Shown here one piece after another: positions 5,695 to 6,212 of a stretch of 6,212 nucleotides of DNA. The stretch spans positions 1-6,212 of the forward strand of contig QIIJ01000119.1 in the NCBI GenBank assembly GCA_003232595.1, read 5' to 3'. Position 1 is the stretch's first letter; each line of letters starts with the position of its first letter. Origin of the DNA: Aurantimonadaceae bacterium (GTDB taxonomy: Bacteria > Pseudomonadota > Alphaproteobacteria > Rhizobiales > Rhizobiaceae). The notes beneath the pieces are model-generated. The model saw only the letters and a list, made by a program, of their open reading frames with translations, searched no databases and had not been told where the DNA came from. A program made the translations under genes and the position numbers.

Positions 5695-6212
5695 ATGACC
5701 ACTATCAAGGATGTTGCATTTGCTGCCGGGGTATCTGTTGGAACCGTTTCACGGGTTCTGGCGGAAAACGGAACTGTGACCACCAAGATGCGATTGAGGG
5801 TGGAAACAGCAATTGCTGAACTTGATTTCAGGCCCAATTCAGCAGCCCGTGCCCTTCGTCGCCAACGTTCCGATATTGTCGGCCTGGTTGTTCCCGATAT
5901 TACCAATCCATTTTTTGCCCAACTGGCAAAATATGTGGAAATGGCAGCCACAAAAATCGGAATTTCAGTCATCCTTGCCAACACCAATGATGATCCCGCC
6001 TACGAGGAAAAGCAGGTATACACATTGCTTGACCGCTCGCCGCGCGGCATTATCCTGACATCTTCCTTTGCCGCTTCGCCCCGAAAATATGACACCAGCA
6101 CCCGTATCATCGCGCTTGATCGCGATGTTTCAGGTTATCCCTGCATCGCCACCAACCACGAAGAAAGTGCAATGTTGGCTGCAAGCCATATCCTTGATCT
6201 TGGCCATCGGCG
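5695..6212 (+). CDS. LacI-family transcriptional regulator, C-terminus cut off by the window edge
   Basis: This is a DNA-binding regulator, most likely the repressor of the adjacent importer operon. From ATG at 5695, 172 codons are visible; family members usually have about 330-350 residues. The LacI helix-turn-helix is complete: TIKDVAFAAGVSVGTVSRVL (3-22), with Val15-Gly16 at the positions of LacI Tyr17-Gln18, which read the operator. The hinge helix NSAARALRRQRS (48-59) carries Leu54, matching the leucine that inserts at the central CpG of LacI-type operators. The periplasmic-binding-protein-like effector domain begins at IVGLVVPDITNPFF (61-74) and continues past ALDRD (about 144-148) to LDLGHR. 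AGGA at 5686-5689 is the ribosome site. Two palindromes with a central CG lie upstream and fit this protein as operators. Linkage to a sugar importer suggests that the effector is the solute or a breakdown product. The opposite-strand open frame over 5661-5987 is a shadow. Confidence 0.95.
   Translation, partial: MTTIKDVAFAAGVSVGTVSRVLAENGTVTTKMRLRVETAIAELDFRPNSAARALRRQRSDIVGLVVPDITNPFFAQLAKYVEMAATKIGISVILANTNDDPAYEEKQVYTLLDRSPRGIILTSSFAASPRKYDTSTRIIALDRDVSGYPCIATNHEESAMLAASHILDLGHR

Noticed and set aside
5741..5754. Possible third operator half-site (CGTTTCA) inside the regulator gene
   Set aside because: The match is only one half-site and falls on codons for the conserved Thr-Val-Ser of the DNA-binding helix, so coincidence is likely.
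5661..5987. Minus-strand open frame over the regulator's start
   Set aside because: It is antisense to the intact helix-turn-helix coding sequence of the LacI-type gene and has no recognisable features.

Overview
The window holds a divergent sugar-uptake locus of the kind common in Alphaproteobacteria, probably a member of the rhizobial order Hyphomicrobiales. The lineage is inferred from the CUT1-type (MalFGK-like) transporter with two ATPase genes, the Tat-exported binding protein, the mid-range GC content judged by eye, and the general look of the proteins. No rRNA or other phylogenetic marker is present.

Five genes on the minus strand are read from right to left with very tight spacing: permease 1 (5267-4275), permease 2 (4267-3425), ATPase 1 (3421-2323), ATPase 2 (2323-1217) and the periplasmic solute-binding protein (1126 to beyond the left edge). 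Together they make a complete high-affinity importer. The binding protein captures the solute in the periplasm, the two MalF/MalG-type permeases form the channel, and two different MalK-like ATPases would pair as a heterodimer. The substrate cannot be read from the sequence; a sugar, polyol or oligosaccharide is likely. ATPase 1 has an apparent one-base insertion near 2501 that splits its C-terminal regulatory domain into another frame. This is either a real lesion or a sequencing error.

A 427-bp intergenic region (5268-5694) separates the operon from a divergent LacI-family regulator gene on the plus strand (5695 to beyond the right edge). It holds two near-identical 16-bp palindromes centred 33 bp apart, which are convincing LacI-family operators. 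One abuts a perfect TATAAT on the operon strand. It also holds an 11-bp inverted repeat, a candidate promoter for the regulator gene and a small tandem repeat at the regulator's ribosome binding site. The simplest model is a local repressor that controls the importer, and possibly itself, and is relieved by the transported solute or a derivative.

I see no mobile elements, CRISPR arrays, RNA genes or clear terminators. Most of the window is ordinary. The points worth a second look are the ATPase 1 frameshift, the Gln-to-Glu change at the Q-loop of both ATPases, the altered signature motif of ATPase 2, and the structured intergenic region.
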